Assembly (NCBI GenBank): GCA_019022495.1
Contig: JAFEKR010000007.1
Span: 1,116,001 to 1,180,000, forward strand
Reading direction: 5' to 3'
DNA length: 64,000 nucleotides
DNA from: Epichloe hybrida
Taxonomy: Eukaryota; Ascomycota; Sordariomycetes; Hypocreales; Clavicipitaceae
The translations under genes were made by a program, and so were the position numbers. The notes below the pieces were generated by a model, which was given only the letters and a program-made list of their open reading frames with translations, was not told the DNA's origin and searched no databases. This document shows, one piece after another, positions 56,126 through 64,000 of the stretch. Within the stretch, counting starts at the first letter, position 1; every line of letters begins with the position of its first letter.

Positions 56126-56864
56126 ATGCTTTCTAAAGAGATTGCCAACAATTTCTCAGTAGAACGACAAATCTTACAACTACTGGGAAGTCATCCGAGG
56201 TTTGTTAGGTAAGATTGCTTATCCCGTGGAAGTAGATGTGTTGCTAACGCTGTAGAGATATCTCGGTTGGCACGACAAACCTGGAGATCATAACGGATTG
56301 CTTCTTGTTGAGGCTAGCCATGGTGATCTTCAGCATTATTTGGACGATAATTTCGAAACAATTTCTCCCACAGACCGGAACAAATGGTGCGTTCAAGCAG
56401 TGGAGTCCATTGTTTACATTCACATTTGCGGCGTAATACATTCTGATATACGCCCCGAGAACTTTCTTGTTCATGCCACGTCCGCAACTTCGCTTGACCT
56501 CTGGCTTTGTGACTTTGGCGGCTCTACATGCGATAAGCTTGGCTTAGATGGCGGGCACTTGCCTGACTCTGGATTCTACGACCCTAAGTCAGGGCCCGTG
56601 TCAGACCCACGCACAGATATATTTAGTATCGGGTCAGTTGTCTACACAATCCTCACAGGACATTGGCCCCATCGAGGGTCTGGTCCATTTAGCACGAGAG
56701 AGGAGATGGAGGAATACAGACAAGGGGTTGATCACTCGTTCGAGCTTGGTCAGTTTCCGGACGTTAGTGGGCTTATTGCGGGCAAAATCTTGACGAAATG
56801 CTGGCAGAACGAATACGCAAGCGCAGAAGACCTTTTGAGAGAGTTAAGATTGATACATCACTGA
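56126..56864 (+). CDS. Protein kinase-like gene, truncated or frameshifted
   Basis: Modelled as 56126-56208 and 56258-56864 (intron GTAAGA, GCTAAC branch site, acceptor TAGAG), 229 aa. The kinase C-lobe is clear: CVQAVESIVYIH, the catalytic loop HSDIRPENFLV (HxD-x4-N with Ser in place of the usual Arg), DFG region LWLCDFGGST, GFYDPKS, DIFSIGSVVYTILTGHWPH and LTKCWQNEYASAEDLLREL. The ATP-binding lobe is incomplete from this ATG. Directly upstream, a frame from 56017 reads TSLFYRIKQGVLLKYPV, which looks like the missing glycine-loop and lysine strand, but it stops at 56134 in another frame. So this is either a pseudogene with a one-base frameshift or a sequence error. It is a fungal family often seen in expanded, poorly conserved copies. 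Confidence 0.6.
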
Positions 56865-57779
56865 ATATAGCGAATATAGCTTCAATCTTCAGGGATCGCT
56901 TTTGTTTAAGCACAAACCACGCACACTAACTGTCCGACCCTGAGCCAGGCGCCTTCACAATTTCCTACATAACAGTATCGTAGAGGATGTTGAATCTTTC
57001 CTTCGAGTTTGCCAAGGTCAAAACCTGTGACTTTTGGGATGCTTGGCAGAGCAAACAGTTATGTGTGATGGTAACTCATGTTATGGGTTCCTGCAACCGT
57101 ATCTACCACATTTCCCTTTTGACTGTATTGGATCCGAAAGGAATCCTTCTTATCTCGTGACCCGGTTTGTTCTGCTCAGAGCAAATCTCCACAGTGACGT
57201 CTTCCTCTACCCTATCGCCGCAGGTATAAATAGTTGTGGAGTATCTCACTAGGCACATGCTAATGAGGTTGTCGTGAAGTATTCAGGTTTAAAAGGGGGT
57301 ATACTAAATTTCCGCCTAACAAGAGCTCATTTCGCAAGGAGGAACGCGGCCGAACACAGCACCTTTAAATATATCGGGAAGCTCCGTCTGGCACTTTCCA
57401 CGACTCAACAAACTAGACCAACAGTGGTGGTAACGGACAGCCATAGCTGCTGCATCACCAGAGTGAGGCGACGCGGCTTCCAAATAAAGTACATTTGCAC
57501 GAAGAATCTTAACAAATGAGGGATTCAAGGTGTGATGAGGGTGCATACGTGATTCAGATTCTGCCTCAGGGGGTCGCATTCAATGAGACAGACATTAGTG
57601 GCGTATGAAGTGCCGGGCTGATGGTAGACTTGCTTGATGTTCCTCGCTTGGCCGTGTCACCTTGACAGAGATATGTTTAAATTCATTGATTGTTCAACTT
57701 TTGTCTACTACGTAATACAAGCGAGCCTGCCTGCCCTTTGAACCAGACTCTACATGCAAACCAAGGTGGCCCCCCAAAC
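56865..57779. other. Intergenic, no supported gene
   Basis: The convergent spacer between the kinase-like gene (+) and the PLP enzyme (-). Frames are short and without domains. Confidence 0.55.
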
Positions 57780-59574
57780 TTACCCACGAGTTGCAGCTGC
57801 ATTTTCAGCGGCGGCAAGAGCGTTTGCAAAAACCGCGCATAAAACTTCGGGTTGCTCAATACCGACACTTATACGGACTAGGTGCTCCCAGACACCAAAC
57901 CTAGCCGCCCACTCTAATTCTGCGTAATGTGCGAGCACGGTATACGGGCAAGCGAGGGTGAAGCTGGTGCCAAAACTCGGACCTTTCGCTGTCTCCAGGG
58001 CGTCGTGGAATGCCACGGCAGCTTCAGGATGATAGAAGCGTACGGACAGCAGGAAGCCATAGCCAGCATCAGGACGCTTGACCTTGTCGTAGAGGGACTG
58101 CGTAGGGCCACCCCCGGGATAGAGGACCTCTTCCACAAGCCTGTGTCGCCGGAGCAGCTCAGCGACACATTGAGCATTGCGGCTTGCCGTGGTCACACGA
58201 TGCTCGAATTGAGCGCTGTTGGCGCGCATGACGAGAAGGTCCAGGGGAAAATAGGTGTCCTCGTGGTGGGCTGCAAGTGTCTCGCACAAAATATCGTGAT
58301 GACGGGCCCAGGGACTTACGACGACACTTCCGCCCATGACGTTGCCTGCGCCGCTGTACATCTTGGTCAGGCTGGTACAGACTACATCGCACAAGGGAGC
58401 TACTGCGAGGTTTACGGGGGTACCGATGGTATCATCGACAACGAGGATAAAGTCGTATTTCTCCGCCAGAACATGTAGTCGCTCGAGGTCAACTATCGTA
58501 AGCAGCGGATTGGTGGGGAGCTCGGTGTAGAGAGCGTCAATATACCTTCCCGTTTTCAACTCCCGCTCCAGTGCATCCAAATCCTTGGAAGATGCGTGGC
58601 CGTAGTGGACAGTGTCAAAGCCAAGGACGTCCCTAAGCACCTTCAAGGTATCAGTATATAAGAAACTACAACGTCAGTGGCGAGTCTATCCGGTATTTAG
58701 AAGGCTCGAGCTCACCCAAATACAGCGACCCTGTAACCATTTCGCCTTTCACATCGGTCAACAGCAATCTTGCTTAAGCTCGTGGCTGTCTGCGTAATGG
58801 CCGCCATGCCGCCCTGAAACAGGAACACGTCCCCTGCGGTCGCCTTGACCTCTTGAGTTGAATAGAGCCTAGCAATATGCTCTCTCACAGCTTTGAATGC
58901 TTCTTTCGCTTCCGTTGTGGGTAACTTTCGCGCCAACCCATTTGGTTTCGCTACATTTTCAGAGAAGGGAAAGGTGGCATTCTTGAGCCAAAAGGCGCAG
59001 AATCGGCTGGAAACGCCGTAGCCTGTGTGCAGCCAGAACTTCCAAGCATGCCGAGCCAGCTGATCAGGGTACGTCACAGCATAGACGTGCTCTTCGGGGT
59101 GCTTGTGCCGACCTTGCGACTGAGTACAACTGATATCTTCAAGTATACCATCCATGGTCACATGGGTAACGCGAACGCACCGCTCGCCGCCGTTCTCATC
59201 TGCTGCAGCTCTCTGCAGATATTGCTGGCAAGTCTTGGCCATCCTCTCACTCGGGAACAGCTTGATGGCTTCTCCAGGTACGATGGCCAGCGGTGGACCG
59301 GGCGGAAATGTCGACCAGTTCACCAGGTTTTGCTCCAATTTTGCGACAGCCTGGTGCAAGCTGAATCGGGGGTATCCTGCTTTCAAGGCACCCAGGAGCT
59401 CTGCATCCTGGCAGCTAAAACCTATCGAATCGTCCCATTCAGGAAGCGATACGCAGATGGCCTGGTAAGGATGGATTAGCACCGAGGTCCGGATTCTTAC
59501 GCCGGGGGTTTCGAAGTTTCGAGACCTACATGCTCTTCTCCGACTGGTATCGGTTCTCCAAACGCAATAGACAT
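57780..59574 (-). CDS. Cystathionine gamma-synthase-type PLP enzyme (STR2/CndF-like)
   Basis: Three minus-strand exons, 59574-59530, 59461-58716 and 58665-57780, with GTAGGT/CAG and GTGAGC/TAG introns and consistent phases; 558 aa. The N-terminal extension (MSIAFGEPIPVGEEHAICVS, PEWDD, LKAGYPRFSLH) is that of fungal STR2-type enzymes. The PLP fold begins near 240 (GDVFLFQGGMAAI), with TELPTNPLL, the Asp of VVDDTIGTP and the Schiff-base lysine in CTSLTKMYSGAGNVMGGS (Lys365), then SVGIEQPEVL at the C-terminus. Ordinary members make cystathionine from an activated homoserine and cysteine. Paralogues in fungal clusters (Fub7 of fusaric acid, CndF of citrinadin) instead join vinylglycine-PLP to carbon nucleophiles. 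Its place beside an NRPS-like gene suggests the second role, by inference. Confidence 0.9.
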
Positions 59575-60783
59575 GATTGCTTGGATTAATGGCAGGATCT
59601 TTGTAGAGGTGCTCTTTTCCTAGGTTACCCTTGCCTTGCTGGTAAGAGTGATTATTAAGGACTAGTCGTGATTGAAAAAAGCAGCAGGAAGCACATAGAC
59701 GGCTTTTTGGAATTGCGCTCGTTTATCATCCAGAGAGGTGGTATAAGTTGATATACATTGTGTCTTTGCGGAAAGAACTTATCCCGTGACTAAGACTGGG
59801 TTACTGTCGTTTCTTCAACGAATGCACTGACAGCGGGAGCACCATGTTCGGGCCACTTCCGCACGAATCAGACAGACACCTTCGACTATTCGTGCAAACA
59901 AAATTTACTATCTTTGAGTTACACACATCCAGATCCACCAGACATGTCTCACTGACAATGCCCTGCACCACCCGTCACAACGTAGCTGGTGCGTACATGC
60001 ATACACCACCCTAGTCATGAAGGTCGCTGCAGGTCGCCTCATCTGATCATGTTTCATTCCGCTCAAATGTGAGAACATGGATGACCGGTGAGGGGTATGT
60101 ATAAAGCTGAATCAGGACGGAGATTTTTCTCTTCATGAACAAGGACCAGGGTATCAGACCCTTTGGCATAGGTAGACTGCAACCAATTGGCATGTATATG
60201 GCGCCCATCTATATACATATGTGGCGGTTTGAAATCTGCTCTACACACGGAGCGGTCAAGATCCCGTATCCCGCATCTCAACCATTCGTCGATTGATTAC
60301 CGTGTCTGAGGGCTTCTTTGGCGTAATTCTAGACATTTGGTGCAACCCGGTTTCATGCGGAAGTCCGCCTCCCCATGGTGGTCCTTGCTCCCAGATTTGC
60401 GAGGAAATTAAAAACTACGTGAAAAAAAAAAATGACAGAACTCACCAGCACGCTTTGCTGGTGGCGGGAGATTATGGCGTTCCTTTCCTGCCCGCCATGT
60501 CTGAGCCCAGCCAGCCACAAGCATAATGCAGTCTGTAGGTCCGGCTTCGAATTTACTGTCCCGTATGTGTTGCCGCTTGACCAGGGATAAACATTGTCGA
60601 GCGTCATGTCCCGATGTCGTAGCCGTAATGGATAATGGTAACTGTCCAAAATGGTCTCTACAAAAGACCTTTGTTCGACATTGCACCACCTCCTGAAATG
60701 ATGGCTACGTAGGTTGAAAAACTGTACATCCTCATCAACAAGCACCATCACAACTCCGTCAAACTATCAGCACCATTGAAACT
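59575..60783. promoter_or_regulatory. Divergent promoter region of the PLP enzyme and NRPS-like gene
   Basis: A region of 1.2 kb between two divergent biosynthetic genes. It contains a perfect 8-bp inverted repeat, ATGTATAT (60193-60200) and ATATACAT (60212-60219), with an 11-bp centre containing GGCGCC, and an A run at 60422-60431. No gene is supported; a 132-codon minus frame (60353-60751) shows no family resemblance. Confidence 0.6.
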
Positions 60784-63700
60784 ATGGCGACTCTGTCATC
60801 TGCTGCGACTGCGGCGTCAAATCGTGAGCCGAGCAATGCCACGCATTGGGATTGCCCATCTCTTGCCGAATCTGCCGCTGTGAAGCATCTGGTGGTGGAC
60901 GAAGTTGTCAGGCATCATCCTGACGGGCAGTTCTTCGACGCACTGGCGATGGCATCGACGTCGGCATCAACCATCATCCATGCATCCTGGGCTCTGACTG
61001 TCGGTCGTATGACCGATTCTGAGGACGCAATACTTTTTGTCGTCACTGCTGAGAAGAGCAGTCTGGCGGCACATGTGGCATCAAGCCCAGCACACATCAA
61101 GCTGGAGAGCAGCCAGACAATCGCGCACTATCTTGAAACAGTCCAGAACGAAATCGCAAATTTGACATTTACGGAGCAAGCGATCTCAGAGACGACTGAG
61201 GGAATACCACTTGGAACTGACAACCAGTCCCCTCAGACGGTGCTTATTGTCAGACATGAAGATTTGACACCGGCCCAAGACCTTGTCGAGACGTTGTGGA
61301 CCGAGAGCCAACTACAGAAAATGGCCAGACATGCCATTATTCTCGACATACAGATATGTTCGGACCAGTACAAGGCCACAGTGAGTTCCCGTACGGACGC
61401 CACCACGGCGCCGTGGGCCACCAAGGGGGTGCTTGCACGTCTCGAGCATGTCATCTGCCAGCTTGCAGGCGCAAGCCGTGATGCAACGTTGCTGGACATT
61501 GATATCATCAGTCCACATGACCTGGAGGCTATATGGACGTGGAACAGCGACGTGCCTGTGCCAGTCAGAAGATGTGTACATGACTTGATTGCTCAAAAGT
61601 CACAAATCCAGCCCGATGCGCCAGCCGTCTGCGCTTGGGATGGTGACTTGAGTTATCTCGAACTGGACCAGTATGCCACGGCTTTGGCAGTCGAACTGGT
61701 CAGCTCCGGTGTCCAAACCGACGTCCTGGTTCCGCTGTGCTTCGAAAAGTCCAAATGGGCTGTGATAGCCATGCTAGGCGTGCTCAAGGCAGGGGGAGGA
61801 GTCGTGTTGCTTGATCCAAGTCTTCCAGAACAACGACTTGGGTCTATGGTGAAACAAACTGGCGCAGAAATACTGCTTTCCTCTGCTGCAAATATGGAGT
61901 TGAGCACGCGGCTGTGCAAATCGGTTTTCGAAGTTGGTCCAGGTATCGCGAAAATAACAGAGCATGCGTCACCTCCGCACCCGAACACACAGTCACCCTC
62001 GACTGCCATGTTTGCTGTATTCACATCTGGCAGCACAGGCAGTCCCAAGGGAGTCGTGCTGACACATGAGAACTTCTGCTCTAGCGTGGAGTATCAGCTC
62101 GAGCTTCTCTCATTCACATCCGAGTCTCGCGTCTTTGATTTCGCATCATATGCATTCGACATCGCCATTCACAACGCCTTTGCAACCTTGGTTGCCGGTG
62201 GCTGCCTGTGCGTTCCGTCCGAGAAGGACCGCAAGGAAAATCTGGCCAAGGTCATGAGGGACATGCGAGCCACCATTGTTGATCTCACGCCGACAGTGGC
62301 TGGTCTTCTAGACCCCGAGACTTTGCCTGATTTGAAGACGATCATTTTTGCCGGAGAGGCCGTCACAGTTGAAGACTGTACACCGTGGTGGGGGAAGGCT
62401 CAAGTGATCAATGCCTACGGGCCCGCGGAATGCCACATATGCGTGGTCAACTGCGCCGCCTCGTCCAGCCCTGAGGGGGCAACTCGGATAGGCAAGGGAG
62501 CTGGTGTTGTGACTTGGGTTGTCGACCCGGAGAACCATGACCGTCTGCTACCCCCTGGGGGCACGGGCGAGCTCTTGATTGAAGGGCCGCTTGTTGGACG
62601 TGGCTATTTACAGGACGTGAGGAAAACGGAAGCGTCATTCATTCACGACCCTGCATGGCTGCTTCGAGGCTCTTCGGCCCACCAAGGACGACAGGGACGG
62701 CTTTACAAGACGGGCGATCTGGTGCGTTATCACGAGGACGGGAGCCTGTCATACGTCGGTCGCAAGGATACACAAGTCAAGATCCGTGGACAGCGAGTCG
62801 AGCTTGGCGAGGTTGAGGTCTGTCTCCAGGAGTGCATGGACAGCAAGCATCAGGTTGTGGCGGAAGTCTTTTTGCCGCACGAGAACAAGTCGGAACCGTT
62901 TTTGGCAGCGTTCCTGCATTCGAAGAATCATCTTCATACTGGTTCGGAGGCCCAGGTTGCCCCCTTGACCGCTCAATTGAAGGACAGATTGGCACAGCGC
63001 CTACCAAGCTACATGTGGCCAGTTGTTTTGGTCTACATGAAAGAGTTTCCCGTGACAGCTACGGGAAAGATAAACCGCCGAGAACTACGTGAGATGGGAC
63101 GATTGATGTTTCACAATAGCTCGCACCTGACCTCTGATGGGTCGAGCAACGGCGAACTGGTAGCGGAAACGGAGCAGCCAGCCTATGTGCTGGCGCAAAA
63201 GATTGCCTCCATCGTTCCGGCTTGCCACCGGGCAGGATTAGCAGGACCTGACGGTTTCCGCGACGTGCTTCTTGCCTCCTCTGGCCTCGACTCAATAAAC
63301 ATGATGTCCCTCATGTACTTCATCTCCAAGAAGCTCGGTGTGAAGCTCGGCATGAAGCAGCTCGCGGACGAGACCATGACTATTCGTGCTTTGGCGAGGT
63401 GTGTGGCGGAGAAGCAAACAGCTGCGGTCTCCCATGAGCCCAAAAACTCGGTACAAACCGGCGGCATCGACACTCTGGCCGAGATCAACCGTCTAGACTC
63501 TCGCATCTCTGAACATCAGATACTGAATTGTGCCATGACAGACGTCGACTCACCAAAGAAGACTGGTTCCAATCTGATCGTCTTTCTCACAGGCGCCAAT
63601 GGCTATCTGGGCACTCAGATCTTACGACAGCTCCTCGAGCACAGAAATGTAGACCGCGTTATTGCCTTGGTACGCGGCACATCGCCAGCCTCGGCAAGAA

Positions 63701-64000
63701 CGCGTGTCATTGATGCGGCAAAAAAATCACTTTGGTGGACAGACGTGCACGGCGAGAAGCTTGATGTCTGGGTAGGAGACCTCTCATTGCCGTGCTTGGG
63801 GCTCGATTCTACCAACTGGGCGCTTCTCAAGGATGGCAAGTCAGTTGATGTCATCATTCACAACGGCGCAACGGTGCACTGGGCAAAGAGCTACTCGGCA
63901 CTCGAGGCCACCAATGTCCGCTCAACCGTCCATCTGCTGCTCATTGCACTGTCATCGCCTCGGGCGAGGTTTGTCTACGTGTCCAACCGGCGCACAGCCG
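60784..64000 (+). CDS. NRPS-like adenylation-thiolation-reductase enzyme, 3' end beyond the window
   Basis: The frame is open from the ATG at 60784 to the window edge (1072 codons, no stop, no intron seen), so it is partial at the 3' end. Residues 1-250 look like a remnant of a condensation domain (IIHASWALTVGRMTDSEDAI) with no HHxxxDG motif. The adenylation domain follows: core FTSGSTGSPKGVVLTH (about 412), FASYAFDIAIHNAF, NAYGPAE (543-549), YKTGD (641-645), GRKDTQVKIRGQRVELGEVE (about 659-678) and TGKINRREL with the A10 lysine at 762. The carrier site is SSGLDSI (Ser837). The reductase begins with FLTGANGYLGTQILRQLLE (TGxxGxxG from residue 936), an NAD(P)H-binding fold. It should activate an amino acid and release it reductively as an aldehyde or alcohol. 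Confidence 0.93.
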   Translation, partial: MATLSSAATAASNREPSNATHWDCPSLAESAAVKHLVVDEVVRHHPDGQFFDALAMASTSASTIIHASWALTVGRMTDSEDAILFVVTAEKSSLAAHVASSPAHIKLESSQTIAHYLETVQNEIANLTFTEQAISETTEGIPLGTDNQSPQTVLIVRHEDLTPAQDLVETLWTESQLQKMARHAIILDIQICSDQYKATVSSRTDATTAPWATKGVLARLEHVICQLAGASRDATLLDIDIISPHDLEAIWTWNSDVPVPVRRCVHDLIAQKSQIQPDAPAVCAWDGDLSYLELDQYATALAVELVSSGVQTDVLVPLCFEKSKWAVIAMLGVLKAGGGVVLLDPSLPEQRLGSMVKQTGAEILLSSAANMELSTRLCKSVFEVGPGIAKITEHASPPHPNTQSPSTAMFAVFTSGSTGSPKGVVLTHENFCSSVEYQLELLSFTSESRVFDFASYAFDIAIHNAFATLVAGGCLCVPSEKDRKENLAKVMRDMRATIVDLTPTVAGLLDPETLPDLKTIIFAGEAVTVEDCTPWWGKAQVINAYGPAECHICVVNCAASSSPEGATRIGKGAGVVTWVVDPENHDRLLPPGGTGELLIEGPLVGRGYLQDVRKTEASFIHDPAWLLRGSSAHQGRQGRLYKTGDLVRYHEDGSLSYVGRKDTQVKIRGQRVELGEVEVCLQECMDSKHQVVAEVFLPHENKSEPFLAAFLHSKNHLHTGSEAQVAPLTAQLKDRLAQRLPSYMWPVVLVYMKEFPVTATGKINRRELREMGRLMFHNSSHLTSDGSSNGELVAETEQPAYVLAQKIASIVPACHRAGLAGPDGFRDVLLASSGLDSINMMSLMYFISKKLGVKLGMKQLADETMTIRALARCVAEKQTAAVSHEPKNSVQTGGIDTLAEINRLDSRISEHQILNCAMTDVDSPKKTGSNLIVFLTGANGYLGTQILRQLLEHRNVDRVIALVRGTSPASARTRVIDAAKKSLWWTDVHGEKLDVWVGDLSLPCLGLDSTNWALLKDGKSVDVIIHNGATVHWAKSYSALEATNVRSTVHLLLIALSSPRARFVYVSNRRTA

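Noticed and set aside
60353..60751. Minus-strand frame of 132 codons between the two biosynthetic genes
   Set aside because: No domain, it covers most of the promoter space of the NRPS-like gene, and its end runs into an A run read as Phe.

Overview
The window looks like nuclear DNA of a filamentous ascomycete, most likely a Sordariomycete of the order Hypocreales; the species is not determined. The reasons are short introns (about 50-130 bp) with GTRNGT donors and CTAAC/CTGAC branch sites, mostly monocistronic genes separated by 0.4-4 kb spacers, and fungal families: velvet regulator, DUF1996-WSC protein, SARAF, FZO1, DHA1-type MFS and an A-T-R NRPS-like enzyme. I see no convincing tRNA, rRNA, intact transposon or CRISPR array.

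Layout: (1) 0-12 kb holds a SARAF calcium-entry regulator (-), a full-length ABCB/MDR-type exporter (+) and a GPI-type cysteine-rich surface protein (+). (2) 12-21 kb is sparse, with a short velvet-domain regulator (+) and a secreted DUF1996-WSC protein (+). (3) 22-40 kb is dense and mostly housekeeping: rRNA m5C methyltransferase RCM1 (+), MFS exporter (+), a conserved protein of unknown function (+), a complex I assembly factor (-), a calponin-homology protein (+), a TPR/zinc/SET protein (-), 6-phosphogluconolactonase (+) and a basic coiled-coil protein (-). (4) 40-53 kb holds a Pro/Ser-rich Cys-motif protein (-) broken by a G8 run, a TBC1D5-like Rab-GAP (-) in six exons, a divergent protein with WGDFE-type clathrin-adaptor ear motifs (+), and mitofusin FZO1 (+) with an apparent 1-nt frameshift near its C-terminus. 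(5) 53-57.7 kb is gene-poor and relic-like, with a small orphan ORF and a truncated or frameshifted kinase. (6) 57.8-64 kb is the start of a likely biosynthetic gene cluster: a cystathionine-gamma-synthase-type PLP enzyme (-) divergent from an NRPS-like adenylation-thiolation-reductase gene (+) that is open from 60784 to the window edge.

The most interesting system is that last pair. A gamma-substituting PLP enzyme could supply an unusual amino acid which the A-T-R enzyme activates and reductively releases as an aldehyde or alcohol. The spacers are also unusually rich in short-period tandem arrays (5-13 bp units) and in a dispersed 9-mer, TACTCCGTA, found at least nine times, all between genes.
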